Source of the DNA: Aldehydirespirator sp963667505 | GTDB lineage: Bacteria; Actinomycetota; Acidimicrobiia; Acidimicrobiales; Aldehydirespiratoraceae | NCBI GenBank assembly: GCA_963667505.2 | Contig: OY763490.2 | Span: 2,046,001 to 2,110,000, forward strand | DNA: 64,000 bases | Direction of reading: 5' to 3' | Shown: in pieces, positions 29,329-38,247 of the stretch | Position numbering within the stretch: position 1 is the stretch's first letter | Layout: each line of letters opens with the position of its first letter | The notes under the pieces: model-generated | What the model was told of the DNA's origin: nothing | What the model saw: only the letters and a program-made list of their open reading frames with translations | Database searches by the model: none | Made by a program: the position numbers and the translations under genes

Positions 29329-29526
29329 ATGAGGATCCTGTTCGCCGACGGCCTGTCCGACGCCGCGGTCGAGAGGCTGCGCGCCGGCATCGACTTCCTC
29401 GCCCACGAACCGTCGTCGGGGACCGGCCCGGTCGACTCGCCGCTGGCACGGCACCCCAAGGTCACCGCCATCCACCGCATCGGTGCCTCCACCAGCCAGG
29501 CACAGAAAGCCGTGGCCGAAACGTGA
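29329..29526 (+). pseudogene. internally deleted phosphoglycerate dehydrogenase (serA-like) remnant
   Basis: A 65-codon frame. It begins like the N-terminus of D-3-phosphoglycerate dehydrogenase (MRILFADGLSDAAVERLRAG) and then jumps to a segment from near the end of the catalytic domain (HPKVTAIHRIGASTSQAQKAVAE; compare the usual HPRVTATPHIGASTEQAQ). About 250-270 codons in the middle, including the NAD-binding fold, are missing, so it cannot be an active enzyme. It still overlaps the next gene as GTGA, which suggests the operon was originally a full serA-type gene followed by DUF1015. A short domesticated peptide is possible but unsupported. Confidence 0.65.
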
Positions 29527-30857
29527 GCCAGTCGCACACCGGCGACGACGCGGACCGCTCGAGGCCGCACCATGGCGCGAGCCGTGGGTCCGAGCCGGTG
29601 CTGGCGCCCTTCGCGGGCTGGCTCGTCAAGCCGGAGTGGGCCGACCGGGTCATCAGCCGCGCCTACGACAACCTCACCCCGGGCCAGCGCCGCTCGATCG
29701 TCAGAGAGAATCCGTTCAGCTATGTGAACGTCACCCGCAGCAGCGAGGACCTGCTCGACGACGAGGACCTGTCCCTCGACAGGCTGGTGAGGCAGGGCGC
29801 GGCCGCCCTCACCCGCCTGCTCGACGCCGAGGTGTTCGCCCCGACGGAACGCCGCGCCGTCTACCTGTACCGGCTGACCCACGCCCGGGGCTCCCAGACC
29901 GGCATGATCTGCACGGCCGCGGTCAGCGGCTTCGACGATGGGCGCATCCGAATACATGAGGGCGTCCGGGAGGACCGCACCGAGCTGCTGACCTCCCACC
30001 TGATGGGAGTGGGCGCCACATCGCACCCGGTGGCGCTGACGGTCAGGGCCTGGGCGGACTCGGAGTACGGGGCCCTGCTGGACGAGGCCGCGGGGGCGGC
30101 GCCGCCCGAGCTGGAGTTCGGCTCGAACCTGGTCAGCCACCAGATCTGGACGGTTCCGGCCACAATGACCGACAAGCTGCTGAAGGCGCTGGACGACAAG
30201 GTCCTGTACGTGACCGACGGGCATCATCGTTCGGCCGCCGCGCAGCGGGCGCTGGCCCGGGAACCGGACAACCCCGTGCTCGCCCGCACGCTGGCCGCGG
30301 TGTTCCCCCACAGTCAGCTCCACGTCGAGGCGTACCACCGCGTCGTGGCCGACCAGCACCACGACAATCACGATGACTGCCTTTGGACGCTCCGCTCCAG
30401 GATCAGCTACATGGGAGGCGAACTCGAGCGGGTGGAGAGCGCAGAGGACGCCCGGCCCAGACGGCGGGGCGAGGTCGGCGTGTACTCGGCAGGGGCATGG
30501 CACCGCCTGACGCTGCCTCCGCCAGCCTCCGAAGCGGGAGCCCTCGACGCGCTCGACGTCGACCGGCTGCGCCGGCTGGTGCTGGATCCGGTGCTCGGCG
30601 CCGATGAACTGGCCGCGACCGGAACCGTGGGCTACGTGCCCGACACGGCCGGGCTCGACGAGCTGATCCGGCGCTGCGACGCCGCGGACCGTCTCGGCTT
30701 CGTGATGTACCCGCTTTCGGTGGACGAGCTGCTGGCCGTGGCCGACGAGGGAAGCAGGATGCCGCCCAAGTCCAGCTTCTTCTACCCCAAACCCCGAGCC
30801 GGAGCCTTCCTGAGGGTGCTCGGCCGAGGCGCCACCGCCCGCCTGGATCCCTCCTAG
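29523..30857 (+). CDS. DUF1015 family protein
   Basis: Protein of 444 aa of uncharacterised family DUF1015, often encoded next to D-3-phosphoglycerate dehydrogenase genes. Family hallmarks: an N-terminal PFAGWLVKPEWADRVISRAYDNL-type segment, ENPFSYVNVTRSS, LYRLTHARGSQTGMICTAAV and KVLYVTDGHHRSAAAQRAL, the last being the best conserved. GTG 29523 overlaps the stop of the serA remnant by four bases. The molecular function is unknown; the family has been loosely called a HTH or SerC-associated protein without proof. Confidence 0.85.
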   Translation: MSQSHTGDDADRSRPHHGASRGSEPVLAPFAGWLVKPEWADRVISRAYDNLTPGQRRSIVRENPFSYVNVTRSSEDLLDDEDLSLDRLVRQGAAALTRLLDAEVFAPTERRAVYLYRLTHARGSQTGMICTAAVSGFDDGRIRIHEGVREDRTELLTSHLMGVGATSHPVALTVRAWADSEYGALLDEAAGAAPPELEFGSNLVSHQIWTVPATMTDKLLKALDDKVLYVTDGHHRSAAAQRALAREPDNPVLARTLAAVFPHSQLHVEAYHRVVADQHHDNHDDCLWTLRSRISYMGGELERVESAEDARPRRRGEVGVYSAGAWHRLTLPPPASEAGALDALDVDRLRRLVLDPVLGADELAATGTVGYVPDTAGLDELIRRCDAADRLGFVMYPLSVDELLAVADEGSRMPPKSSFFYPKPRAGAFLRVLGRGATARLDPS

Positions 30858-30911
30858 CTGCACTAGCGCTCGGGCGGTCGGCACTTGGCGAGGGGGTGTG
30901 ACAGTCCTCCT

Positions 30912-32555
30912 CTAGCCCCTAGAGACTTCGGTCCTCTCGGCGCGGTGAAGGAAGGTGGCCATCTCGGCGCGTGCCGTGTCGCGGCTAGGGCAGAACAGTC
31001 CGTCGGCGCACCCCTGCGTAATGCCGGATGCTGCAAGCTTGGCCACGTCGCCCGCGTACCAGGCGTCTTCGGGCACGTCGGCGAAGCCTGGAGAGGGCCC
31101 ATCGGGGAGGTTGTAGGCGCGGGCCAGGAAGACGGCCATCTGGGCGCGGGACACGCCGCGTTCCGGGCAGAATCCACTTCCCTCGCCGCATCCTCGGGTA
31201 ACGCCGAGCTCAGCCATCCGCTCGATGAATCGGGCATGGAAGCTCGCGGGGTCTACGTCGTCGAACCTTGACCGCGCGATCGGCGCCGGATCTCCTCCGT
31301 CGAGGACACGGACGATCCACACCGCCATGGTCTTTCGATCTATGGGCTCCCGCGGGCAAAACCCGTCGTCGCACAGGGTTCCGCCGAAGGCGCCCTCCGC
31401 GTCCAAGTCCGCGACCGGTGTCGCGTAGTAGGCGGTGACCGGCACGTCGCAGAATCTTGCGCCCTCCCGAGGATTGAGCACGAGCACCTCTGCACCGGCG
31501 GCACATGCGATGTCGATGAACAGGTAACGTTGGCCGTCCTGACACCCTCTGGGCTGGCCGGATTCGCATTCGGGATAGGGCGGATAGCTCGCGTAGGGGG
31601 GTTTCCAGCCGTGGTAGCCGAGTCTGAGCGCGCCGTCGCGGTCGACGAATGGCGCCGGGCCTCCCGGCCCGCTGCGCTCAGCGTCGGAGACCAGGAGCGG
31701 CTCCGTTTTGGGCTGATTGCAAGGACCGGCCGGAGTTTCGCATCGCGCCCACCCGGTCGCGTAGTCGATCGAGTCCCATTGGTTTGCGGAATAGGTCAGG
31801 AGGTACCTACCCTTCCAGGCCACCATGGCAGGGTTCTCTACAACGGTTCCTTGCCACGGTCGAGTACGTTCGGTGGTCTCCATAAGGAAGTTCTTGGTGG
31901 AGCCGCTCCGCCACGCAGTGCCATCGTCGGTCAACTGCCGGGACCAAAAGGCCGTACGCCGAGGGGCCAGTTCGGGATGCCCGACCGGAACGCCCTCGTT
32001 TTTCCATATGAGCCAGGGCACGTCGTCATCGTCGACGATCAGGAAGGGGTCGAGCGCGCCGTTGGGATCGGGCTCGCAGACGAAGGGCTCGCTGCCGAGG
32101 GCGTGGAACGGTCCCTGCGGCGAGGTCGCCGTGAGGGTGGCGATGCACCGGCGGTCGCCATCGCCCGTGCGAGAAGCGAACGCGGCAAGGAAGCCTCCGC
32201 TCGGCAACTCGACAACGGTAGGCGCCCAGATATTCCACTTGCCGTTTTGCCGGGGCGCCCAGGACGGCCCTGTGCCGAGCGCATCGCCGTGCGCGATCCA
32301 GGTCGCAAGGTCCGACGATGTCATGACAGGCATGGACGAACCGCCAGTCGTGGTGGAGTAAGCAAAATAGGTGTCGTCCACCAGAATGATGGCCGGGTCG
32401 GGGAAGTTCTGATCGTAGGGATGGCCCGGCTGAAACCACGGCGCACCGGGATAGGGGCTGGCCGGAGCCGCGAGCCCGACCAGCCCGAGAAAACTGACCG
32501 CCGCGGCGATCAGGCAACAGAGTAGCAGAGACCGCTGGCGGTTCGGAGGCCTCAC
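30912..32555 (-). CDS. secreted GH43-like glycosidase with three SLH repeats
   Basis: Exported protein of 547 aa. A signal peptide occupies residues 1-32 (LLLCCLIAAAVSFLGLVGLAAPASP). A five-bladed-propeller GH43-like domain follows (NFPDPAIILVDDTYFAYST, MPVMTSSDLATW, NIWAPTVVELPSG, DPFLIVDDDDVPWLIWKNEG, VENPAMVAWKGRYLLTYSANQW). Three S-layer-homology-type repeats close it (CPREPIDRKTMAVWIVR; CPERGVSRAQMAVFLARAYNL; CPSRDTARAEMATFLHRAE). It probably hydrolyses arabinan- or xylan-type glycans while held to the cell surface. It overlaps the upstream MBL gene by 4 bp. Its codon usage is like its neighbours'. Confidence 0.82.
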   Translation of the reverse strand: MRPPNRQRSLLLCCLIAAAVSFLGLVGLAAPASPYPGAPWFQPGHPYDQNFPDPAIILVDDTYFAYSTTTGGSSMPVMTSSDLATWIAHGDALGTGPSWAPRQNGKWNIWAPTVVELPSGGFLAAFASRTGDGDRRCIATLTATSPQGPFHALGSEPFVCEPDPNGALDPFLIVDDDDVPWLIWKNEGVPVGHPELAPRRTAFWSRQLTDDGTAWRSGSTKNFLMETTERTRPWQGTVVENPAMVAWKGRYLLTYSANQWDSIDYATGWARCETPAGPCNQPKTEPLLVSDAERSGPGGPAPFVDRDGALRLGYHGWKPPYASYPPYPECESGQPRGCQDGQRYLFIDIACAAGAEVLVLNPREGARFCDVPVTAYYATPVADLDAEGAFGGTLCDDGFCPREPIDRKTMAVWIVRVLDGGDPAPIARSRFDDVDPASFHARFIERMAELGVTRGCGEGSGFCPERGVSRAQMAVFLARAYNLPDGPSPGFADVPEDAWYAGDVAKLAASGITQGCADGLFCPSRDTARAEMATFLHRAERTEVSRG

Positions 32556-33385
32556 GGCGTGATCTCGACGCGGTGGAGGTCGTCGCCGGCCTCAATGACT
32601 CCCTTGAAGTGCTCGGCGGCGAGGGCACGGTAGTCCTCACCGTCGTCGCCGGCGGCTGGCGGTGGGAAGTAGTGAGTTAGCACCAGGAGGTCCATCTCAG
32701 CCCGAGCCGCGGTCTGGGCGGCCTCGGCGGGCGAGGAGTGGTAGTCGAGCGTGTCGAGCAACCGCGGGATCGGGATCGTCTCGATGATGTCCTTGCGGAT
32801 GACGGTGTGGACCAGCGCTTGGGCACCCTCGCAGAGCCGGTCCAGTCCCGCGCAGGGCACAGTGTCGCCCGCGGCGACGACCGACGAGCCTCCGTAGTCG
32901 AAGCGGTACGCCACGGTGGGCTCGACCGGCCGGTGGTCCGTGGGCGCGCACATGACGGCGACTTCGCCGCCGACGTCGAGCTGGCCCTCGGTCACCTCGA
33001 TCACCTCGACCGGGGGCGGATAGTCGAGGTCGCCGTGATGGCCGATGCGGTAGGCGATGTCAGGGGCGAGCGATTCGAGGATGCCGTTCACGACCTGCCC
33101 GGTCCCCACCGGCCCGACGATCCTGAGCGGGCTCGGCTCGAAGGTCATGATCCAGCGGGTGGTGATCACGTCGTTGAGGTCGGTGATGTGGTCGCTGTGC
33201 AGATGGGTCAGCAGCACCGCGCTGAGTTGGTCGGCGCCGCTGCCAGTTGCGGCCAGCCGCACCAGCACGCCCCGGCCCGCGTCTACCAAGAACTGCTCGG
33301 GCCCGGCGGTGACCAGCGTTGCCGGTCCCGCCCGGTGGGGGTCGGGAACCGGACCGCCTGTCCCCAGCAGCGTGATGACGATCAT
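32552..33385 (-). CDS. MBL-fold metallo-hydrolase (RNase Z-like)
   Basis: Cytoplasmic metallo-beta-lactamase fold protein of 277 aa. Zn ligands are in THLHSDH (His61, His63, Asp65, His66), with further ligands in APTDHRPVEPTVAYRF, AAGDTVPC and LTHYF. It starts MIVITLLGTGGPVPDPHRAGPATLV, like RNase Z/arylsulfatase-type members. Most such proteins are not tRNA-processing enzymes but hydrolases of unknown substrate. It is cotranscribed with the GH43-like gene (ATGA overlap). Confidence 0.82.
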   Translation of the reverse strand: MIVITLLGTGGPVPDPHRAGPATLVTAGPEQFLVDAGRGVLVRLAATGSGADQLSAVLLTHLHSDHITDLNDVITTRWIMTFEPSPLRIVGPVGTGQVVNGILESLAPDIAYRIGHHGDLDYPPPVEVIEVTEGQLDVGGEVAVMCAPTDHRPVEPTVAYRFDYGGSSVVAAGDTVPCAGLDRLCEGAQALVHTVIRKDIIETIPIPRLLDTLDYHSSPAEAAQTAARAEMDLLVLTHYFPPPAAGDDGEDYRALAAEHFKGVIEAGDDLHRVEITP

Positions 33386-33487
33386 GTGCAGCGTCCCTCG
33401 CTTTCGGCGATGGTTCCGCCAGCGAGGCTAGGGGACTCGCCCGAGAGCAATGCCTTTCGGATTTGGAGGACAGCTCCCGGCAACGGG

Positions 33488-34780
33488 TCAGGCGTCGGCG
33501 GCGGCTAGGGCGTCGGCTAGGGCGTCGGCGCCCTCGTCGATCTCGGCGGCGGTGACGTTGAGCATGGGGGTTATGCGGATCACGTTGCCGTAGAGGCCGC
33601 CCTTGCCGACCAGAAGGCCCCGAGCTCGGCACCCTTCGAGGACCGCGCCCGCCCGGGCTCCGTCGGGCTCGATGGAGCCGGGGTGCACGAACTCCATGGC
33701 CTGCATCAGGCCTCGGCCCCGCAGCTCGGCCACCCAGTCGTAGCGCTCGGCTGCCGAGGCCAGCGCGTCCACCAGCCGGCGGCCCATGGCCCGAGCGTTG
33801 GCCTGGAGGCCGTCCTCCAGCACCCGCCTTAGCGTGGCCCGGCCCGCGGCGGCCGACAGCGGGTTGCCGCCGAAGGTCGAGAACTGCAGGGCCTTGACCG
33901 CGTCGAAGATCTCGGCCCGGGCCACCACGCCGGCCAGGGTGATGCCGTTGCCGACGCCCTTGGCGAAGGTGAGCATGTCGGGCACAATGCCGTGGGCCTC
34001 GTAGCCCCAGAAGTGGTCGCCGGTGCGGCCCCAGCCGGTCTGCACCTCGTCGGAGATGAACAGGATGCCGTTGGCGTCGAGCACCTTGCCCATGGCCCCG
34101 AAGAAGCCGTCGGGGGGCACCGCGAACCCGCCGACGCCCTGGATCGGCTCGGCGATCATGGCGGCCACGTCGCCGGCGGTGGCCATGTCGATGAGCTGCA
34201 CCAGGTCGTCCACACAGGCCGAGGTGTAGGCGCCGTCGTCGAGGTGGCGGAACGGGCTGCGCAGCCGGTAGCCGCCGTGCACGTAGGTGACGTTGAGCCC
34301 GGTGTGGCTGGTCGACGACCAGCTCCGCTGCGCGGTGATGGCCTGCGCCGAGAAGGTGCGTCCGTGGTAGCTGTTCCGCATGGCCAGGATCTGGTTGGAG
34401 CCCCGGTGGGCGGTGGCCATCAGCAGGGCGGCGTCGTTGGCCTCGCTGCCCGACGGTGTGAAGAACACCCGGGCGTCGTCGATGCCCGACACTCGGGCCA
34501 CGTCCTCGGCGAAGGCGATCATCGGCTCGCTCAGATACAGCGTGGAGGTGTGCATCACCTTGGCCGCCTGCTCCTGCACGGCGGCCACCACGCTCGGTTC
34601 GGCGTGGCCGATCATGGTGGTGAGCACCCCGCCGAAGAAGTCCAGGTAGCGGCGGCCCTCGACGTCCCACACGTAGCTGCCCTCGCCCCGGTCGATCGAC
34701 ACCGGATCGGCGTGGAGCAGATGCAGGAAGCTCGGCAGCGCTGAGGCGTAGCGCCCGGCCAGTTCAGCGTTGGTGGTCAT
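33488..34780 (-). CDS. class III aminotransferase (alanine-glyoxylate / beta-alanine type)
   Basis: PLP-dependent omega-aminotransferase of 430 aa. Features: YVWDVEGRRYLDFFGGVLTTMIGHAEPSVVAAV, FTPSGSEANDAALLMATAHRG, SYHGRTFSAQAITAQRSW, AAMIAEPIQGVGGFAVPP, ILFISDEVQTGWGRTGDHFWGYE and the Schiff-base Lys274 in LTFAKGVGNGITLAG. FSTFGGNPLSAAAG follows. It most resembles AGXT2-like enzymes; the donor amine is uncertain. It precedes the FAD oxidoreductase in a minus-strand pair, suggesting joint breakdown of an amine or amino acid. Confidence 0.87.
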   Translation of the reverse strand: MTTNAELAGRYASALPSFLHLLHADPVSIDRGEGSYVWDVEGRRYLDFFGGVLTTMIGHAEPSVVAAVQEQAAKVMHTSTLYLSEPMIAFAEDVARVSGIDDARVFFTPSGSEANDAALLMATAHRGSNQILAMRNSYHGRTFSAQAITAQRSWSSTSHTGLNVTYVHGGYRLRSPFRHLDDGAYTSACVDDLVQLIDMATAGDVAAMIAEPIQGVGGFAVPPDGFFGAMGKVLDANGILFISDEVQTGWGRTGDHFWGYEAHGIVPDMLTFAKGVGNGITLAGVVARAEIFDAVKALQFSTFGGNPLSAAAGRATLRRVLEDGLQANARAMGRRLVDALASAAERYDWVAELRGRGLMQAMEFVHPGSIEPDGARAGAVLEGCRARGLLVGKGGLYGNVIRITPMLNVTAAEIDEGADALADALAAADA

Positions 34781-34864
34781 GGCCGAGATTATGCCCCGCC
34801 CGAACGAAGGTGTGCCCCGATCCTCGGTCCCGGACCGGCGGCGCCGAATGATCGACGCGCCGCG

Positions 34865-36262
34865 TCAGTTGCTGCGGAGCTTGCGGACTAGGGCTACGGC
34901 GGCTCTGGCCTCTCGGTTGGTGCGGTACTCGTAGAGGTCGGCGGCCAGGATCAGGCGGCCGCTGAGCACACCCAGCCACCGGAGGGGCTCGGGCGCCCAG
35001 AGGGGGTGGCGGACGTTCACCCACGGGAGATCGACCCGCTCGGAGTCGGCGCCCGTGATCAGGTCGGCCAGGGTGCGCCCGGCCAGGTTCGCCGGCGCCA
35101 CCCCCTCGCCGACGTAGCCGCCCGCGCCGGCGGTGCCTGCGGCCCGGTCGTAGTGCACGAACGGGGTCCAGTTGCGGGTCACGCCGAGCACGCCGCCCCA
35201 ACGGTGCGTGATCCGGGCCTGCGCCAGCACGGGGAACAGTTCCACCAGCGTCTCCTGGATGCGCTGGTGGAGGCGGTGGTGGCGCTCGACCGACGGGCTG
35301 ATCCGGGAGCCGTAGAGGTACAGCACCCCCCGGCCGCCGAAGGCGATCCGGTCGTCGGCGGTGCGCTGGCCGTAGATGATCATGTAGCGGTCGTCGGCGA
35401 AGGTGGGCCGGTCGTCGAGGCCGATCTCGTCGAACACCGACTGCGGCAGCGGCTCGGTGCCGATCATCAGCGAGTAGATGGGCAGCAGCTGGCGGCGCCG
35501 TCCTCGCAGGTCCCGGGTGTAGGCCTCGGTGGCCCGCACCACCACCTCGGCCCGCACCGTGCCCCGGTCGGTCAGCACCCGGCCCGGCTCGAGCGCGGCC
35601 GCGGCGGTCTGCTCGTAGATCTTCGCCCCGTGGCGCTCGACGGCCTCGGCCAGGCCCCGCACCAGCCGGGCCGGGTCGATGGCCGCACAGGGGGCCTGGA
35701 AGATGCCGCCGCGCACGTCGGTGGCCCGGGCATGGCTGCGGGCCTCCTCGGCCGTGAGCAGTCTGACCTCGTCGGCGGTCAGGCCGAGCTCGTAGTGGTG
35801 GGCCACTTCGGCGGCCTGGCGCTTGGCCTGCGGGGCGTTGCGGGCGAGGCGGATCATCCCGCCTTTGTGGTAGCCGCAGTCGATGCCTTCGGCCTCCGCG
35901 ACCCGGCCGACCTCGTCGACGGTGTCGCCCATCGCCCGGACCAGCCGCAGCGAGGCGGGGAGGTCGGAGAGGGCGGCGTACTTCTCGATCCCGGCGGCCA
36001 GCTCGCCCATGACCCAGCCGCCGTTGCGGCCCGACGCCCCGAAGCCGCAGATGTCTCGCTCGATCACCGTCACCCGCAGCGTCGGGTCGAGCCGGCGCAG
36101 GTAGTAGGCGGTCCACAGGCCGGTGTACCCACCGCCCACGATGGCTACGTCGGCGTCGGTGTCGCCTTCGAGCGCGGGCCTCGGCTCGAGCGACCCGGGG
36201 AGCGTGTCCAGCCACATCGACCTCTGGCGGTAGTCGGCGTCCAAGGCCGGGCCGGGGGGCAT
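34865..36262 (-). CDS. FAD-dependent oxidoreductase (DAO/PuuB-like)
   Basis: DAO-family flavoprotein of 465 aa with the FAD fold ADVAIVGGGYTGLWTAYYLRR (residues about 38-58), GASGRNGGWVMGELAAGIEKY and a C-terminal GAGGYVGEGVAPANLAGRTLADLITG segment. The overall arrangement resembles gamma-glutamylputrescine oxidase or glycine-betaine/sarcosine-oxidase-type enzymes acting on a secondary or primary amine. ATG 36262 is the right start; the frame continues far upstream only as a shadow of the opposite-strand gene. A TGGCAGC element lies between it and the divergent C45 gene. Confidence 0.82.
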   Translation of the reverse strand: MPPGPALDADYRQRSMWLDTLPGSLEPRPALEGDTDADVAIVGGGYTGLWTAYYLRRLDPTLRVTVIERDICGFGASGRNGGWVMGELAAGIEKYAALSDLPASLRLVRAMGDTVDEVGRVAEAEGIDCGYHKGGMIRLARNAPQAKRQAAEVAHHYELGLTADEVRLLTAEEARSHARATDVRGGIFQAPCAAIDPARLVRGLAEAVERHGAKIYEQTAAAALEPGRVLTDRGTVRAEVVVRATEAYTRDLRGRRRQLLPIYSLMIGTEPLPQSVFDEIGLDDRPTFADDRYMIIYGQRTADDRIAFGGRGVLYLYGSRISPSVERHHRLHQRIQETLVELFPVLAQARITHRWGGVLGVTRNWTPFVHYDRAAGTAGAGGYVGEGVAPANLAGRTLADLITGADSERVDLPWVNVRHPLWAPEPLRWLGVLSGRLILAADLYEYRTNREARAAVALVRKLRSN

Positions 36263-36312
36263 TGCCGCCACTGTACGACCGGCGTCTGCGGACACCGTGG
36301 CATTACCGCCGC

Positions 36313-36360
36313 GAACTGGCAGCCGAGGACTCCCAATATGGACTCCAGCGCTGCCAATTC
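36313..36360. repeat. single TGGCAGC palindromic element
   Basis: GAACTGGCAGC ... GCTGCCAATTC, 48 bp, in the 141-bp gap between the divergent FAD oxidoreductase and C45 genes. The interior is CGAGGACTCCCAATATGGAC-like, similar in plan to the copies at 2.1 and 11 kb. Confidence 0.85.
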
Positions 36361-36403
36361 GCTCGGGGACCGGCAAGGCATCCGCGAGGGGTACTCTGCG
36401 GAC

Positions 36404-37519
36404 GTGCGCCGGCCGCCGATCAGATGCCTCGAGCTGAACGGATCTCCAGAGGCGATGGGCGACGCCCACGGACGGGCCCACGCCGACGAGATCCGGCGCT
36501 ACGCCCGCGACCGGCTGGAGCTGGTGACCGGGGGCCTGTGGAGCGGCGGGCCGCTGGAGCGGGGCGCGGTGCTGGAGCTGGCCGAGGCCTGCTTGCCCGC
36601 CCACGAGGCGTTCTCGCCCCGCCTGCACACCGAGATGATGGCCATGGCGGCCGCCGCCGGCATCACCGGCGCCGAGGCGGTGGTGGTGGGCGGCTTCACC
36701 GACTTCATGGACACGGTGAGGGCCGTCAACTCGGGGCCGCGCCCGGCTTCGGTGACCGAGGACGACTGCACCGCCTTCGTGGTGCCCGACGGGCGGGCCT
36801 CCGGCGCGGGGATGCTGGGACAGACCTGGGACATGCACGACACCGCCACCGATCATGCGGTGCTGGCCCGCCTGCGCCCCGACGACAGCCCCGACGCCCT
36901 CGTGTTCACCACCGTCGGCTGTCTGGGCCAGATCGGCCTCAGCGAGACGGGCGTGTGCGTGGGCATCAACGATCTGGTCGGCAACGACGGCCGCTTCGGA
37001 GTGACCTGGCCCATGGTGGTGCGCGAGATGCTCGCCCAGCCGACCGCGTCCGCGGCGCTGGACGTGCTGCTTCGGGCCAATCTCGCCGGCGCCCACAACT
37101 ACCTGATACTCGACGCCGAAGGCCGGGGCTTCAACGTGGAGGCCATGCCGTCGGCGCGGCCGGTTCGGGCTCTGGGCGACGAGCCGATCGTCCACACCAA
37201 CCATGTGACCGAGCCGGAAGCACTGCCGTTCCAGAGCGAGCGGGACGACGAGATGACGGCCAGCTCGCACCGCCGCCTCCAGGTGGCTGCAACCATGCTC
37301 GCCGACACCGACGGGCCGGTGGACCCCGAGCGGCTGATGGAGGTCACCCGCGAGCCCACCGCCATCTGCCGCCGGCCCGACGCCAAGTACCGGGTGGAGA
37401 CGAGCGGAGCGGTGATCATGCGGCCCCGCACCGGCGACCTGTGGGCCTGCTGGGGCCAGCCTTCCGACAACGACTATGCGCACTTCTCGCTGGCGCCCGC
37501 CATCTCCCGCCACGCCTGA
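36404..37519 (+). CDS. C45 family autoproteolytic acyltransferase/hydrolase
   Basis: Ntn-hydrolase-like protein of 371 aa related to isopenicillin-N acyltransferase (acyl-CoA:6-APA acyltransferase). The likely nucleophile is Cys122 in TEDDCTAFVV, where autocleavage of the precursor would expose Cys. Supporting segments: MLGQTWDMHDTATDHAVLARL, GCLGQIGLSETGVCVGINDL, NYLILDAEGRGFNVEAMPS and HTNHVTEP. In bacteria these enzymes hydrolyse or transfer small acyl amides; penicillin itself is not implied. GTG 36404 is used because it gives the family N-terminus (IRCLELNGSPEAMGDAHGR). Confidence 0.82.
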   Translation: MRRPPIRCLELNGSPEAMGDAHGRAHADEIRRYARDRLELVTGGLWSGGPLERGAVLELAEACLPAHEAFSPRLHTEMMAMAAAAGITGAEAVVVGGFTDFMDTVRAVNSGPRPASVTEDDCTAFVVPDGRASGAGMLGQTWDMHDTATDHAVLARLRPDDSPDALVFTTVGCLGQIGLSETGVCVGINDLVGNDGRFGVTWPMVVREMLAQPTASAALDVLLRANLAGAHNYLILDAEGRGFNVEAMPSARPVRALGDEPIVHTNHVTEPEALPFQSERDDEMTASSHRRLQVAATMLADTDGPVDPERLMEVTREPTAICRRPDAKYRVETSGAVIMRPRTGDLWACWGQPSDNDYAHFSLAPAISRHA

Positions 37520-37534
37520 GCACGGCCGGCCGAC

Positions 37535-38173
37535 ATGGGCGAGCTGACCTACACCAACATCCGCGCAGAGTGGGCCGATGCGCTGGAGCGCGTCGAGCAC
37601 ACCTGCTTCCCGACCGCGGACCGGGACGACCTCTACGACGTCGAAGAGCTGAGGGCCCTGGCCCGAGATTTCTCCGAAGGCAGCCTGGCGGTGCTCGACG
37701 GCGACACGCCGGTGGCGCTGGGGCTGGGCATCCGGGTGCACTTCGACTTCGGCCACACCCAGCACTCAATCAATGACATCGTCGGCACCGACGGCGGCAG
37801 CGGCCATGTCCCCGACGGCGACTGGTACTACGGCACCAGCATCGCGGTGCTGCCCGCCTACCGCCGCCGAGGCATCGGCCAGCGCCTCTACGACATGCGC
37901 AAGCAGGTCTGCCGCGACCTCAATCTGGCCGGCATCGTCGCCGGGGGCGTCATCCCCGGCTACGCCGACCGCAAGCACGAGCTGTCGGCGGCCGACTACG
38001 TGGCCAAGGTGGCCGCCGGCGAACTGTACGACGCCACCCTCACCATGCAGATCGCCAACGGCTTCGAGGCCCGCGGGGTGATCGCCGACTACATCACCGA
38101 CCCGGCGGTGGACAACTGGGCGTCCCTGATCGTCTGGCGCAACCCCGACTACAACCCCGACGCCGCGCCGTAG
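37535..38173 (+). CDS. GNAT family N-acetyltransferase
   Basis: Protein of 212 aa in the GNAT fold. Motif A is SIAVLPAYRRRGIGQRLYDMRKQ with the RRGIG acetyl-CoA pyrophosphate loop; a long N-terminal part and a C-terminal ANGFEARGVIADYITDPAVDNWASLIVWRNP resemble GNATs that accompany carbon-nitrogen hydrolases. It starts 15 bp after the C45 gene and is presumably cotranscribed. The acceptor substrate is unknown. Confidence 0.85.
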   Translation: MGELTYTNIRAEWADALERVEHTCFPTADRDDLYDVEELRALARDFSEGSLAVLDGDTPVALGLGIRVHFDFGHTQHSINDIVGTDGGSGHVPDGDWYYGTSIAVLPAYRRRGIGQRLYDMRKQVCRDLNLAGIVAGGVIPGYADRKHELSAADYVAKVAAGELYDATLTMQIANGFEARGVIADYITDPAVDNWASLIVWRNPDYNPDAAP

Positions 38174-38247
38174 CGCGGGGGCTCCAATAGCCTCACGGTA
38201 CCGGCGGCGGTGCCGCCGACTCGCTGGACCCGCCGAAGGACGCTGCA

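Noticed and set aside
35006..36403. Large upstream extension of the C45 gene
   Set aside because: It runs antisense through the FAD oxidoreductase and across a TGGCAGC repeat; the family N-terminus begins at GTG 36404.
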